Source of the DNA: Bacteroidota bacterium
GTDB taxonomy: Bacteria > Bacteroidota > Bacteroidia > Chitinophagales > Saprospiraceae
Direction: 5' to 3'
Assembly: GCA_030147525.1 (NCBI GenBank)
Contig: JASBVF010000040.1
Location: forward strand, 1-64,000
Length of the DNA: 64,000 nucleotides
The notes beneath the pieces were generated by a model that searched no databases, was not told the origin of the DNA, and saw only the letters and a program-made list of their open reading frames with translations. This document shows, piece by piece, positions 42,913-51,921 of this stretch. Made by a program: the position numbers and the translations under genes. How positions within the stretch are numbered: the stretch's first letter is position 1; the number at the start of each line of letters is the position of its first letter.

Positions 42913-45900
42913 ATGAAGAAATCAGGGACATTCGTTTTAGCTCTCTTCACATTCACGTTTGCTTTCGCCAATCCACCTTCCATTATTAAAAGAACGCTGA
43001 ATTGGCAGGAAGAAACAATGGTTTACCCCTACGAGGGTAGTGACCCTGTTTTTATGATGCGTTTTGACGAGGCCACTTACCGGGAGCAAGCACCCACGCT
43101 ACCGCTTTTTTCTGAAAGGTTCCGGCTGGATAGTTATGGTGAACTGAGCGCCACTTTCTCGAATATGGTTTTCGAATCTTTTTCCAAAACACCTTCCGAA
43201 GATGACGCTGCTATACCTTACGACATTCAGGTGGTGACTGATATCGACAAAGACAGGCTCGATCATTTTGGCAGGATCACCTTTTTACCCATCCGGAAAG
43301 TGGGCGAGGGACAGTACGAGCGGCTGGTCTCGTTTGAGATGCGCCTGACTTTTGTGCCCCGGACGGAGCCGGGCAAACCCAGAGGTGGAAATACTTACAC
43401 TTCAGCTTTGAATGATGGAGATATCTACAAAATTGCCGTGAGTGAGGCCGGCGTTTACAAACTGGATTTTAATTTTTTAAAAAACCAACTTGGCATTCCG
43501 GTTGAAAGTATCGACCCCCGCACCATTAAAATATATGGTAATGGCGGCGGCGTACTGCCTGAGCTTGCAGGTGCGCCCCGGCAGGATGATCTGGCGGAAA
43601 ATGCCATTGAGGTAGTGGGCGAGAGTGACGGCAGGTTTGACAGCGGGGACTACATTCTTTTCTACGGGCAGGGTGCAAATGCCTGGGAATACAACGAGGC
43701 CAACCAGGCTTTTAGCTTTCCCAGAAACTTTTACGACAATAAAAATTACTATTTCATCAAAATTAGCCCTGGCAACGGTTTACGCATCCAAAACCAGGCT
43801 TCTGCCCCCGGTGGTAATTACACCGTTACAACGTTCAGCGATTTTATACGCTACGAGAGAGACATTTTCAACCTCATGCACGACTGGGCTTACGGGCAGG
43901 GCTCGGGCAGGCAGTTTTTTGGTGATTATTTTAAAGTAAAAGTCAGTGAGGATTTCAGCAACGAATTCAAAGTGCCGAACCTCGTTCCATCTGAACCTGT
44001 CAAAATCTCAGCTGCTTTTGCCGCAAGGATTAATAGCGGCAGTACTGCCAGGTTTTCCATTACGGCCAATGGCACCAAGTTTACCAGCGGTACTTTTTCG
44101 ACGACCAAGGGTGGTAGTACGGACACATTCGCTCACATGCAGTTCGTTGATGGCGAGTTTGTCCCTAACAGTACCTCCCTCGCTGTTTCGCTTGAATTCA
44201 ACAAGCCTTCCGGTATTTTTAATGAAGGCTGGCTCGACTACATCGAGCTGAATATGCGGCGGCAATTGCTCATGGAGGGTAGTCAGATGATCTTCAGGGA
44301 CACCCGCTCGCTGGGCTTTCCTGTGAGTACGTTCAGGTTGGGCAAGGCAAATGCTGGCACCATCGTTTGGGATGTTACCGATCCGCTAGCACCGCAGCGG
44401 CAGGAGGGTTCACTCAACGGAACTGAATTTGTGTTCGGTGCTGCGACTGGAGGTGAACTGAAAGAATTTATTGCTTTTGATCAAAATAGCGGGTTTCTCT
44501 CAGCTGAGGCGAAAGGTAAAATTGAAAACCAAAATTACCATGGAATCGCTGACGTGGACATGGTTATTATTTACCACAAAGATTTTCAAAGTGAAGCCGA
44601 GCGGTTGGCCAGTCACCGCCGGAGTTTTAGCAATCTCACAGTTGAGTTGGTGGATATTGAAAAACTTTACAACGAGTTCTCGTCGGGCAGGAAAGATGCC
44701 TCCGCCATTCGGGACTTTGCGAAGATGGTTTTCGACCGTAGCCCGCAACGTTTCAAATCACTGCTTCTTTTTGGTGACGGATCCTTCGATCCTCGGAATG
44801 TTTACGGTTTGGGCGGTGATTTTATCCCCGTTTACGAAACCATCAATTCACTCAGTCCAATTTACGCTTTTCCTTCGGATGATTACTTTGCCTTGCTCAG
44901 CGACAACGAAGGCGCTGACATCAATACCGGCTCGCTCGATATCGGTGTTGGCAGGTTTCCGGTAAAAGACCTGGACGAAGCGAGGGGTGTTGTTGACAAA
45001 GTAATACATTATGATGTGAATCCGGGCAGCCTGCGTGACTGGCGGAACCGGGTCGTCTTTGTTGGGGATGACGAAGATGGCAACCTCCATACCGGAGATG
45101 CAGATAAAATTGCTGTAAAAATCGGTGGAAAAAACCCTAATCTTAATGTTGACAAAATATACCTCGATGCTTTTCCCCAGATTTCCACCTCTGGGGGTAC
45201 CCGTGCACCTCTTGCCACGGATGCGATCAACAAAAATATGTTCAAAGGCGTACTGGCAATGGTGTACCTCGGCCACGGAGGTACGAAGGGCTGGGCACAG
45301 GAGCGGGTACTCAAAATTGAAGATATTCAGAGCTGGAAAAATTTGGATCAAATGCCCATCATCATCACCGCTACCTGCTCATTTTCCGGCTACGACAATC
45401 CGGCTTTCACCACAGCCGGCGAACTTTCATTTTTAAACCGGCAGGGCGGCGCCATTGCACTTTACACAACGGTAAGGCCCGTGTTTGCAAGTGCCAATAA
45501 AATTTTGACAGAGGCAGCAGTGGACACGCTTTTTTATAAAATTGATCATGAAAAACCCACGTTGGGTGAGGTGCTCCGTTTGAGTAAGAATAAAACAGGC
45601 AGTGCCTCCAATTCCCGGAAATTTACACTGCTTGGCGATCCGGGTCAAAAACTGGCATTGCCGAACTTCAATGTCATCACTTCAAAAATTAACGATCAGG
45701 AAGTCTCGGCTGGTATCACCGATACCTTGAGGGCATTGCAAAAAGTGACTATCGAGGGTGAAGTGCAAGATGATTTCGGGAACTTACTAACCGATTTCAA
45801 CGGCATTGTTTACCCGACGATCTATGACAAGGTGGTGAAATACCGCACCCTGGCACAAGACGCCAACAGCCCTCCATTTGATTTTGATTTGCAGAAAAAT

Positions 45901-46779
45901 ATCATCTTCAAAGGGCGGGCAAGCGTAACCGGTGGTAAGTTTAAATTCACCTTCGTCATTCCAAAAGACATCAATTACAATTTCGGCGAATGTAAAATCA
46001 GCTATTACGCTGCTGATGAAACCCGGCTGGAAGACGCTGCCGGTAATTTTCAGGACATCATCGTGGGAGGTACCGACCCGAATGCATTGGCCGACGACCG
46101 TGGCCCGCAGGTGGAAGTTTTTATGAATAATGAAAGTTTTGTGTTTGGCGGAATTACCAGTCCGGATCCGGTACTGCTGGTAAAACTGGAGGACGACAAC
46201 GGCATCAACGTCGTCGGGAACAGCATCGGACACGACTTGGCAGGTATTTTGGATAAAAACTCTCAGAATACCTATATTCTGAATGATTTTTACGAAGCAG
46301 CGATGGATGATCATACCCGGGGCGAGGTGCGATACCCGCTCAACAGCCTCCAGGAAGGTCGTCATGAAATCAGGGTCACGGCCTGGGATATAGCGAACAA
46401 CCCGGCCGAAGGTTTTACCGAGTTCGTCGTGGTGACTTCAGAGGAAGTTGCCCTGAAACATGTGCTGAATTATCCGAATCCATTCACAACTTCCACGTGC
46501 TTTATGTTTGAACACAATCAGTCGGGCATCGAGTTGGATGTAATGGTGCAGATCTACACAGTTTCAGGTCGTTTGATAAAAACTTTGGAGGAGAGAATAA
46601 TTTCTACGGGCTATCGTTTAGGAAACGGCGATTGCATTCAGTGGAATGGCAGGGACGACTACGGCGACCCGCTCGCCAAAGGGGTTTACCTCTACAAAGT
46701 AAAAGTCAGAAGTGCTAACACCGGCGATACGTTACTCGAAGGTGAAAGCGAGTTTGAAAAATTGGTGATCCTGAAGTGA
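42913..46779 (+). CDS. porU: Type IX secretion system sortase PorU (C25 gingipain-like peptidase)
   Basis: The ATG at 42913 gives MKKSGTFVLALFTFTFAFANP, a Sec signal peptide, and 1288 residues. PorU cleaves the C-terminal signal of T9SS cargo at the cell surface and attaches A-LPS. The C25 caspase-like domain is in the middle: VYLGHGGTKGW with catalytic His788 and IIITATCSFSGYDNP with catalytic Cys822. Flanking segments RVVFVGDDEDGN and DIGVGRFPVKD match the family. The end (NYPNPFTTSTCFMFEHNQSG ... DYGDPLAKGVYLYKVKV) is a CTD-like beta domain. The next gene is porV, its shuttle partner, in the conserved order. Confidence 0.95.
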   Translation: MKKSGTFVLALFTFTFAFANPPSIIKRTLNWQEETMVYPYEGSDPVFMMRFDEATYREQAPTLPLFSERFRLDSYGELSATFSNMVFESFSKTPSEDDAAIPYDIQVVTDIDKDRLDHFGRITFLPIRKVGEGQYERLVSFEMRLTFVPRTEPGKPRGGNTYTSALNDGDIYKIAVSEAGVYKLDFNFLKNQLGIPVESIDPRTIKIYGNGGGVLPELAGAPRQDDLAENAIEVVGESDGRFDSGDYILFYGQGANAWEYNEANQAFSFPRNFYDNKNYYFIKISPGNGLRIQNQASAPGGNYTVTTFSDFIRYERDIFNLMHDWAYGQGSGRQFFGDYFKVKVSEDFSNEFKVPNLVPSEPVKISAAFAARINSGSTARFSITANGTKFTSGTFSTTKGGSTDTFAHMQFVDGEFVPNSTSLAVSLEFNKPSGIFNEGWLDYIELNMRRQLLMEGSQMIFRDTRSLGFPVSTFRLGKANAGTIVWDVTDPLAPQRQEGSLNGTEFVFGAATGGELKEFIAFDQNSGFLSAEAKGKIENQNYHGIADVDMVIIYHKDFQSEAERLASHRRSFSNLTVELVDIEKLYNEFSSGRKDASAIRDFAKMVFDRSPQRFKSLLLFGDGSFDPRNVYGLGGDFIPVYETINSLSPIYAFPSDDYFALLSDNEGADINTGSLDIGVGRFPVKDLDEARGVVDKVIHYDVNPGSLRDWRNRVVFVGDDEDGNLHTGDADKIAVKIGGKNPNLNVDKIYLDAFPQISTSGGTRAPLATDAINKNMFKGVLAMVYLGHGGTKGWAQERVLKIEDIQSWKNLDQMPIIITATCSFSGYDNPAFTTAGELSFLNRQGGAIALYTTVRPVFASANKILTEAAVDTLFYKIDHEKPTLGEVLRLSKNKTGSASNSRKFTLLGDPGQKLALPNFNVITSKINDQEVSAGITDTLRALQKVTIEGEVQDDFGNLLTDFNGIVYPTIYDKVVKYRTLAQDANSPPFDFDLQKNIIFKGRASVTGGKFKFTFVIPKDINYNFGECKISYYAADETRLEDAAGNFQDIIVGGTDPNALADDRGPQVEVFMNNESFVFGGITSPDPVLLVKLEDDNGINVVGNSIGHDLAGILDKNSQNTYILNDFYEAAMDDHTRGEVRYPLNSLQEGRHEIRVTAWDIANNPAEGFTEFVVVTSEEVALKHVLNYPNPFTTSTCFMFEHNQSGIELDVMVQIYTVSGRLIKTLEERIISTGYRLGNGDCIQWNGRDDYGDPLAKGVYLYKVKVRSANTGDTLLEGESEFEKLVILK

Positions 46780-46856
46780 TGAATGTTGAACGATGAATGA
46801 TGAATTTGCGAGTAGCTGAATCCATTCATCATTCATCGTTTATCATTCATCATTAC
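46777..46856. repeat. Low-complexity inverted repeat (GATGAATGATGAA family) between porU and porV
   Basis: GTGATGAATGTTGAACGATGAATGATGAATTT faces ATTCATCATTCATCGTTTATCATTCATCATTAC. It begins at the porU stop and ends just before the porV -7 box. Same words as the copy between atpD and atpC. Confidence 0.82.
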
Positions 46857-46862
46857 CTTGCC

Positions 46863-46870
46863 TATATTTG
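46863..46870 (+). promoter_or_regulatory. porV: Candidate -7 box TATATTTG for porV
   Basis: Exact TAnnTTTG 31 bases before the chosen porV start and directly after the inverted repeat. No TTG at the right distance. It supports the ATG at 46902 over starts further upstream. Confidence 0.4.
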
Positions 46871-46901
46871 CAAACATTTTTATAAAATTCGAAAACATCT
46901 C

Positions 46902-48134
46902 ATGAAAGGTTTACTCTTAAAATCCTTTTCGCTTGCTCTCGCAGCAGCGTTTTTTTGTCAGGGCGAAATTAATGCCCAGTCGCAATGCTTCGAACAAAAC
47001 GGAAAGTGGACAAGTCTGTCTGGCGGAGATTGTATCAACACAATTCTGACGGCAGTACCTTTTCTCCGGATTGTTGCTGATGCCCGCTCCGGCGCCATGG
47101 GCGATGTCGGAATCGGAATTTCTCCTGATGCCAATGCCATGCATTTCAACCAATCGAAACTGGTACTGGCCGACCAACCGCTGGGTGTTTCAGCTACCTA
47201 TACTCCCTGGCTTCGTTCGCTGGGACTCAACGATGTTTATCTCGCCTACCTGACGGGCTACTACAAACTTGACGACCTGCAGGCAGTGGGGGTCGGTTTG
47301 CGCTATTTTTCATTGGGTGATATCAATTTTACTGATGAAAACGGTAACCCAACAGGAGTTGGCCGGCCCAACGAGTTTGAGGCAACTGTTGCCTATTCTC
47401 GTAAACTAACTGAAAAATTCTCTGCAGCGGTCGGCGCCAAGTTCATTTACTCAAACCTTGCAGCAGGGCAACAAGTTGATGGTCAAATTATTGAAGCAGG
47501 TGCAGCCGGCGGTGCCGATATTTCTTTCACCTATCAAACGGATATTGAGGCCAATGGCCGCAAGAGTAACCTCATGATTGGTGCAGCCGTCACTAACATT
47601 GGGTCAAAAATTACTTATACACAAGCTGCTAACCAGCAGAGAGATTTCCTCCCAACTAACCTTGGTATTGGTGCGGGATGGACATTCAATCTGGATGACT
47701 ACAATAGCCTGACCATTGCTGCTGACTTAAACAAACTGCTCGTCCCGACCCGGTGCCTGGGTGATGACGAAGAGTGCGATACTGACGGCAATGGCGTACC
47801 CGACTGGAGAGAAGCCTCGCCTATCGCAGGTATATTCAGGTCTTTCAGCGATGCGCCGAATGGCCTGGAGGAAGAGTTGAAAGAAATTATGTACTCCGTA
47901 GGTCTTGAATATTGGTATGACAAGCAGTTTGCCGTGCGTTGCGGTTATTTCACTGAAAGCCGCAGCAAGGGCGACCGCCACTTTTTCACGGTGGGCCTTG
48001 GTTTGAAATACAATATTTTCGGTCTGAACTTCTCCTATCTCGTACCGACGACGAATCAACGCAACCCACTCGACAATACCCTGCGCTTCTCGCTGTTGTT
48101 TGATTTCGGCGCTTTCGACGGGGCAAATCAATAG
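46902..48134 (+). CDS. porV: Type IX secretion system outer-membrane protein PorV (LptO)
   Basis: The ATG at 46902 gives a signal peptide (MKGLLLKSFSLALAAAFFCQG) and 410 residues. The FadL-like 14-strand barrel carries the PorV marks: INTILTAVPFLRIVADARSGAMGDVGIGISPDANA near the start (read here in parts: AVPFLRI, DARSGAMGD), YTPWLRSLGLNDVYLAYL, VGVGLRYFSLGDI, and VGLEYWYDKQFAVRCGYF with a closing GLGLKYNIFGLNFSYLVP. PorV carries cargo from the Sov translocon to PorU. Downstream is a perfect palindromic terminator. Confidence 0.95.
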   Translation: MKGLLLKSFSLALAAAFFCQGEINAQSQCFEQNGKWTSLSGGDCINTILTAVPFLRIVADARSGAMGDVGIGISPDANAMHFNQSKLVLADQPLGVSATYTPWLRSLGLNDVYLAYLTGYYKLDDLQAVGVGLRYFSLGDINFTDENGNPTGVGRPNEFEATVAYSRKLTEKFSAAVGAKFIYSNLAAGQQVDGQIIEAGAAGGADISFTYQTDIEANGRKSNLMIGAAVTNIGSKITYTQAANQQRDFLPTNLGIGAGWTFNLDDYNSLTIAADLNKLLVPTRCLGDDEECDTDGNGVPDWREASPIAGIFRSFSDAPNGLEEELKEIMYSVGLEYWYDKQFAVRCGYFTESRSKGDRHFFTVGLGLKYNIFGLNFSYLVPTTNQRNPLDNTLRFSLLFDFGAFDGANQ

Positions 48135-48145
48135 GCGATACTAAT

Positions 48146-48203
48146 ACGACACAACAAAAAAGGGCTTTTCCTCATGAGGAAAAGCCCTTTTTTGTTGTGT
48201 CGT
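48146..48203. terminator. 58 bp perfect palindrome, two-way terminator
   Basis: Both 29-base halves are exact reverse complements with no loop bases: ACGACACAACAAAAAAGGGC...TTTTCCTCA and its complement. Each strand ends its GC stem with a T6 run (AAAGCCCTTTTTT). It lies between convergent porV and the RHH gene and should end both transcripts. Confidence 0.92.
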
Positions 48204-48210
48204 AAATTGA

Positions 48211-48747
48211 TTATTCTTTTTCGTCCAATCCTTTTTGCGACTCGTACCTTTTGATATACTCTGCCACAATTTCACCCAAAATATCTTTCAGGTAGGCTTT
48301 TTCGATCCGGGCGATTTTTTTCAACTTGCTCAGCTTCGTTTTGTCGAAAGTGACTGTCAGGCGTTTGGTGCCGGTTGTTTTGTCTTCTTCGACACTACCC
48401 CTTTCGACCGTTCGCCTGATGAGCATATCGAGGCCGCCCATGGGCCGCCGCCGGTGCGTTTGCTGATGAAAAACCTGAGCCTTTGAACCGCTGCCTGCAC
48501 TTCCGGAGCTTGTTTCCTTGCTCTGCATTTGCTCATCAAATGTTTCCTGCATGGCTTCTTCGAGCAGGGAGTCCAGATCGGTGGTAAAGTTTTTTCTGGA
48601 AGAAGACCTCCTCGAGCCAGAACGCCCCTTGTCCTGCTCCTCAGCAGCAACAGCTCCTTCAAGGAACGCTGTTCCCTCTCCACTTTCCTTGTTGTGGTCG
48701 GTGGTGAAAAGACTTTCGAGTCCGTCTGTGAATTTCTTCTTGCTCAA
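48211..48747 (-). CDS. Ribbon-helix-helix partition-like protein, partner of ParA
   Basis: The 178-residue protein has a long polar, Ser/Gly/Arg-rich N-terminal half and a C-terminal ribbon-helix-helix domain at about residues 125-170 (KRLTVTFDKTKLSKLKKIARIEKAYLKDILGEIV in parts: KRLTVTFDKTKL, AYLKDILGEIVAEYI). Three short motifs with a G/D-L-x-x-L core recur: KKKFTDGLESLFTT at the start, RKNFTTDLDSLLEE near 51 and MGGLDMLIRRT near 103. They resemble the GRGLDALL stretch at the N-terminus of ParB proteins. It lies 68 bp after parA on the same strand, so it probably serves as the DNA-binding partner in segregation. No ParB nuclease-like domain is present. Confidence 0.8.
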   Translation of the reverse strand: MSKKKFTDGLESLFTTDHNKESGEGTAFLEGAVAAEEQDKGRSGSRRSSSRKNFTTDLDSLLEEAMQETFDEQMQSKETSSGSAGSGSKAQVFHQQTHRRRPMGGLDMLIRRTVERGSVEEDKTTGTKRLTVTFDKTKLSKLKKIARIEKAYLKDILGEIVAEYIKRYESQKGLDEKE

Positions 48748-48815
48748 AATGAAATCTGTTAAAATGAGAGACCGGAGGGTTTCGAATCGGTGAAACTACG
48801 GCCGGCCTGAACTTG

Positions 48816-49574
48816 CTAAACTGTAACTTCTACCCTTGAGAGAATTTCTTTGCAAAGATTCATGTAATCTTCGGCGCCGATACTGCTTTTGTTGTAGCTG
48901 AAAATATCCATTCGCTGGGAAGGAGCTTCCGCCAGGGAAACGTTGTCCCGAATGAGCGTTTCAAAAACTTTTTCGCCAAAATATTTTCTGATCGTTTCAA
49001 CTACATCCCGGTTCAGGATTTTACGGCTGTCGTACATGGTTGCAACGACCCCGCCAATTTCAAGTTTTTTATTGAGGCGGAATTTTACTTTGTCAATTAC
49101 CTGCTTGATCTTGGCCAAACCCTGAAGCGCAAGAAACTGCGTCTGAAGCGGAATATAAACATAATCGCTGGCTGCCAGTGCGTTCAGTGTGAGCAAACCA
49201 AGCGAAGGAGGGCAGTCGATGATGATGAAATCGTATTCTTCTTTCACCGGCTCACACAACTCACGAAGGATGTACTCTCGTCCGGCCTCGTTGATCAGCT
49301 CCATTTCAGCCCCTGAAAGGTCGAGCGTGGACATGATGACGTCCATTCCTTCCCTGACTGTGTAGGGCTCCAGTTCTGCCTCGCCTCTGAGCGCTTCGTA
49401 GATCGTGTTGGGTTGCCGTGGAATGCCCAATGACAGGCTTAAGTTAGCTTGTGGATCGAGGTCGATGAGCATCACTTTTTTGCCAAGCTCCACCAGTCCT
49501 GCTCCGATATTGATAGCACTCGTGGTCTTTCCGACCCCTCCTTTGTGATTTAGCAGCGAGATAATCTTTCCCAT
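48816..49574 (-). CDS. parA: ParA/Soj-family partition ATPase
   Basis: The 252-residue ATPase has the deviant Walker A KGGVGKTT (residues 11-18) with the signature lysine, switch segment DLDPQANLSLSLG, Walker B DFIIIDCPPSLGLLTLNAL, and C-terminal TMYDSRKILNRDVVETI. It lacks an N-terminal HTH, as in Soj-type chromosomal ParA. ParA dimers bind DNA and form the gradient that moves partition complexes or other cargo. The downstream gene encodes an RHH protein rather than a classical ParB. Confidence 0.95.
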   Translation of the reverse strand: MGKIISLLNHKGGVGKTTSAINIGAGLVELGKKVMLIDLDPQANLSLSLGIPRQPNTIYEALRGEAELEPYTVREGMDVIMSTLDLSGAEMELINEAGREYILRELCEPVKEEYDFIIIDCPPSLGLLTLNALAASDYVYIPLQTQFLALQGLAKIKQVIDKVKFRLNKKLEIGGVVATMYDSRKILNRDVVETIRKYFGEKVFETLIRDNVSLAEAPSQRMDIFSYNKSSIGAEDYMNLCKEILSRVEVTV

Positions 49575-49613
49575 ATTGCTCGTTTACCTATGTTTTTCTT
49601 GTCAAGTTTTAGC

Positions 49614-49808
49614 TTACAGTGTCAGGCAAAAATAGGCAATATTATCGGTGTTACGAATTTGAATTTTCAACACACCGGATGCCTTCGTATCTGTGTGTAG
49701 CCTGGCGGGCTCGTCTTTAGGCTTGTTTTTGCATTGTTTGAATTTTGGGTCAGCCTCCTGAATCTCCAAAAACCGTGCGTTTTGAACTCCTTCGTGGGTT
49801 CTTTTCAT
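49614..49808 (-). CDS. Possible small hypothetical protein after the FMO-like gene
   Basis: ATG at 49808, 8 bp beyond the stop of the FMO-like gene, gives 64 residues that are polar and basic in the middle (DPKFKQCKNKPKDEPARLH) and end NIAYFCLTL. The final codons overlap a -7 box for parA. No family recognised, and it may be spacer. Confidence 0.25.
   Translation of the reverse strand: MKRTHEGVQNARFLEIQEADPKFKQCKNKPKDEPARLHTDTKASGVLKIQIRNTDNIAYFCLTL
49627..49634 (-). promoter_or_regulatory. parA: Candidate -7 box TATTTTTG for parA
   Basis: Exact TAnnTTTG on the minus strand, about 52 bases ahead of the parA start. No TTG at the -33 position. Confidence 0.35.
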
Positions 49809-49816
49809 AAAAATTT

Positions 49817-51130
49817 TTAGACGGCAACCGGCTCGTCTGTCCACGCAGGTGCATTGGCAGGGATGTGTTTTTTCACCTTGTTGAAATACGGATGATAGTG
49901 AACTTCGATGGCATGGCGTTTGGCTTTTAAAAATTCACGGGCAATCTCACGTGTTTCCTGTTCGGCAAGGATTTTCAGGTTGTCGGGCCTCTTTGCACGG
50001 CCCGCAATGAGGTTGGCCACGTATTTCGACTGGATATCTGACAGCGGCCAGATACAGCCCTGCGGCTGGGTCAGGCCGATGAAAAAAAGTGACGGATGTT
50101 CCGGGTGAAGCATGCGGAGGTAGAGCGTTATTCGGTCGGCATCCTCCCAGTCGAGAAAGCTTTTTTCAAAAAATGGAAACTTGATTTTGTAGCCTGTGGC
50201 AGCCACGATCACATCAAATTCTTCCCGTTTACCATCCTTAAATTCGACCATCTTACCCTCAATATTGCTGATGCCACGCCGGGGATGCACATCGCCGTGC
50301 CTGATTTTGTAGAGCAGCTCGGAGTTCATCGTTGGATGCGAGCTTGTCACGGGAAAGTCCGGTTCCGGCAGGCCATAGCTGCGGTAGCTGCCAATCTGGA
50401 TGCGAAGCGAAAGCTTAAGCAGTTTTTCCCGTAAAAATTTTGGCACAAACATCATGGTGGCGTTGAAAGTATCCGCTGGTTTTCCCATAAAAAATTTGGG
50501 AACGATGTATTGCGGACTCCGAAGGCTGATGGCCGTAAACTGAGCGACCCGACTGATTTCCACGGCGCAGTCGCAGCCGGAATTGCCTGCTCCGAGCACC
50601 AGTACTCGTTGGCCTTCGAAGGGCCGGTTAGTTTTGTAGGAATGGGAGTGGAGGTACTCGCCGGTGAAGTTTCCCGGCAGGTCCGGATGCCGGGGTACAG
50701 CGTGATGGCCGTTTGCAACCAGCAGAAAATCAAAGACTTGCATCTCGCCGCCGCTCAGCGTTATCCGCCATTTTTCGCCATCGGTTTTTTCGGCTTTTAC
50801 AACGGAGGTATTGAAGCGGATGTATTTTTCAACACCAAAATGTTGGGCGTACGCCTGAAAATAGGCCAGCACCTGCCGGTGCGAAGGGTAGTCGGGGTAC
50901 TCCTCCGGCATGGGAAAGTCGAGGTATTCCGACATTTTTTTTGAGCTGATGATGTGCGTGGTTTCACAAACGCTGGAGTGGGATTCGCCGGCGGTGAAGA
51001 TCCAGTTGCCCCCAACCTGGTCATTTTTTTCAAAACAGGTGACGTTGGTGACGCCAGCCTGAATGAGGTTTTTTACAGCCGTGATGCCGGAGCAGCCAGC
51101 CCCGATTACGCAAACTCGTGGGTTTTTCAT
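49817..51130 (-). CDS. Flavin-containing monooxygenase (FMO)-like protein
   Basis: The 437-residue flavoprotein has an FAD-binding GAGCSGITAVKNL near residue 9, the ECxxxxGGNW-type segment FEKNDQVGGNWIF, the FMO fingerprint FxGxxxHxxxY as FTGEYLHSHSY, and an NADPH-binding GAGNSGCDCAVEI. The late ATGYKIKFPF motif closes the FAD domain. The Tyr at the end of the fingerprint fits N/S-oxidising FMOs rather than Baeyer-Villiger enzymes, which have WP. Class B FMOs oxidise soft nucleophiles such as amines and sulfides. The substrate is unknown and no pathway is nearby. Confidence 0.9.
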   Translation of the reverse strand: MKNPRVCVIGAGCSGITAVKNLIQAGVTNVTCFEKNDQVGGNWIFTAGESHSSVCETTHIISSKKMSEYLDFPMPEEYPDYPSHRQVLAYFQAYAQHFGVEKYIRFNTSVVKAEKTDGEKWRITLSGGEMQVFDFLLVANGHHAVPRHPDLPGNFTGEYLHSHSYKTNRPFEGQRVLVLGAGNSGCDCAVEISRVAQFTAISLRSPQYIVPKFFMGKPADTFNATMMFVPKFLREKLLKLSLRIQIGSYRSYGLPEPDFPVTSSHPTMNSELLYKIRHGDVHPRRGISNIEGKMVEFKDGKREEFDVIVAATGYKIKFPFFEKSFLDWEDADRITLYLRMLHPEHPSLFFIGLTQPQGCIWPLSDIQSKYVANLIAGRAKRPDNLKILAEQETREIAREFLKAKRHAIEVHYHPYFNKVKKHIPANAPAWTDEPVAV

Positions 51131-51329
51131 GATAAAAATTTAACGCCGGTAAAATAGGTATGTCAGGTGATTCTTCATGAAGGATACGGATAAAATTACA
51201 GCGAAGACTAATTTATCAAACCTGCAACCAATCCGCCTTCTGTTGGTTTTAACATGCAATGTTTTATCCAAAATCACCTGAATTCAGCAACTTTGCAACA
51301 TTTCAAAATCAAAAACCACAAATAGCAAC

Positions 51330-51860
51330 ATGATGATTTCAAAAAAAATGGAAGAGGCACTCAACCAACAGATTGCCTTCGAAGGATATGCTTCGTTTCT
51401 CTACCTCTCAATGGCTACCTGGTGTGACCACAAAGGTTTACAGGGATGCGCCAAGTTTCTCCAGCGTCAGTCGGAAGAGGAGCGCATGCACATGATGAAA
51501 ATTTTCGAATACCTGAGCGATGTGGATGGCTTCGCCAAAACGCCGGGTATCAGTGAGCCGCCTCATGAATTCAAAACGGTTCAGGAGGTTTTTCAATCCG
51601 TTTACGAACATGAAAAAAAGGTTACGCAGAGTATCAACAAACTGGTAGCCCTGGCCAACAAGGAAGATGACTATGCCACACAGACCTTCCTGCAGTGGTA
51701 CGTCAACGAACAGCGGGAGGAGGAAGCGCAAATGCGTACGGTGCTTGATCGTATCACGCTCATCGGCGATGGCCCTCAAAGTCTGTACTTTATCGACAAG
51801 GAAATGGAAGCGCTCAACAAGGCAGCTGAAGCGGCGGAAAGTGCAGGCGAAGAGGCCTGA
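51330..51860 (+). CDS. Ferritin (non-heme, FtnA-like)
   Basis: The 176-residue four-helix protein matches bacterial ferritin: LNQQIAFEGYASFLYLSMATWCD (helix A with Glu and Tyr), SEEERMHMMKIFEYLSDVDG (helix B with the Glu-x-x-His ferroxidase pair), HEKKVTQSINKLVALA (helix C) and WYVNEQREEEAQMRTVLDRI (helix D). It stores iron as a 24-mer in the cytoplasm. The tail is Ala/Glu-rich. CAACTTTG 35 bases upstream is a one-off match to the -7 box. A hypothetical gene follows 61 bp later. Confidence 0.95.
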   Translation: MMISKKMEEALNQQIAFEGYASFLYLSMATWCDHKGLQGCAKFLQRQSEEERMHMMKIFEYLSDVDGFAKTPGISEPPHEFKTVQEVFQSVYEHEKKVTQSINKLVALANKEDDYATQTFLQWYVNEQREEEAQMRTVLDRITLIGDGPQSLYFIDKEMEALNKAAEAAESAGEEA

Positions 51861-51921
51861 TCCATATAGCTGATTGCGGCCGAGCCATCCTGGCCGCCGC
51901 AATCAGCATCAATTTTTTACC

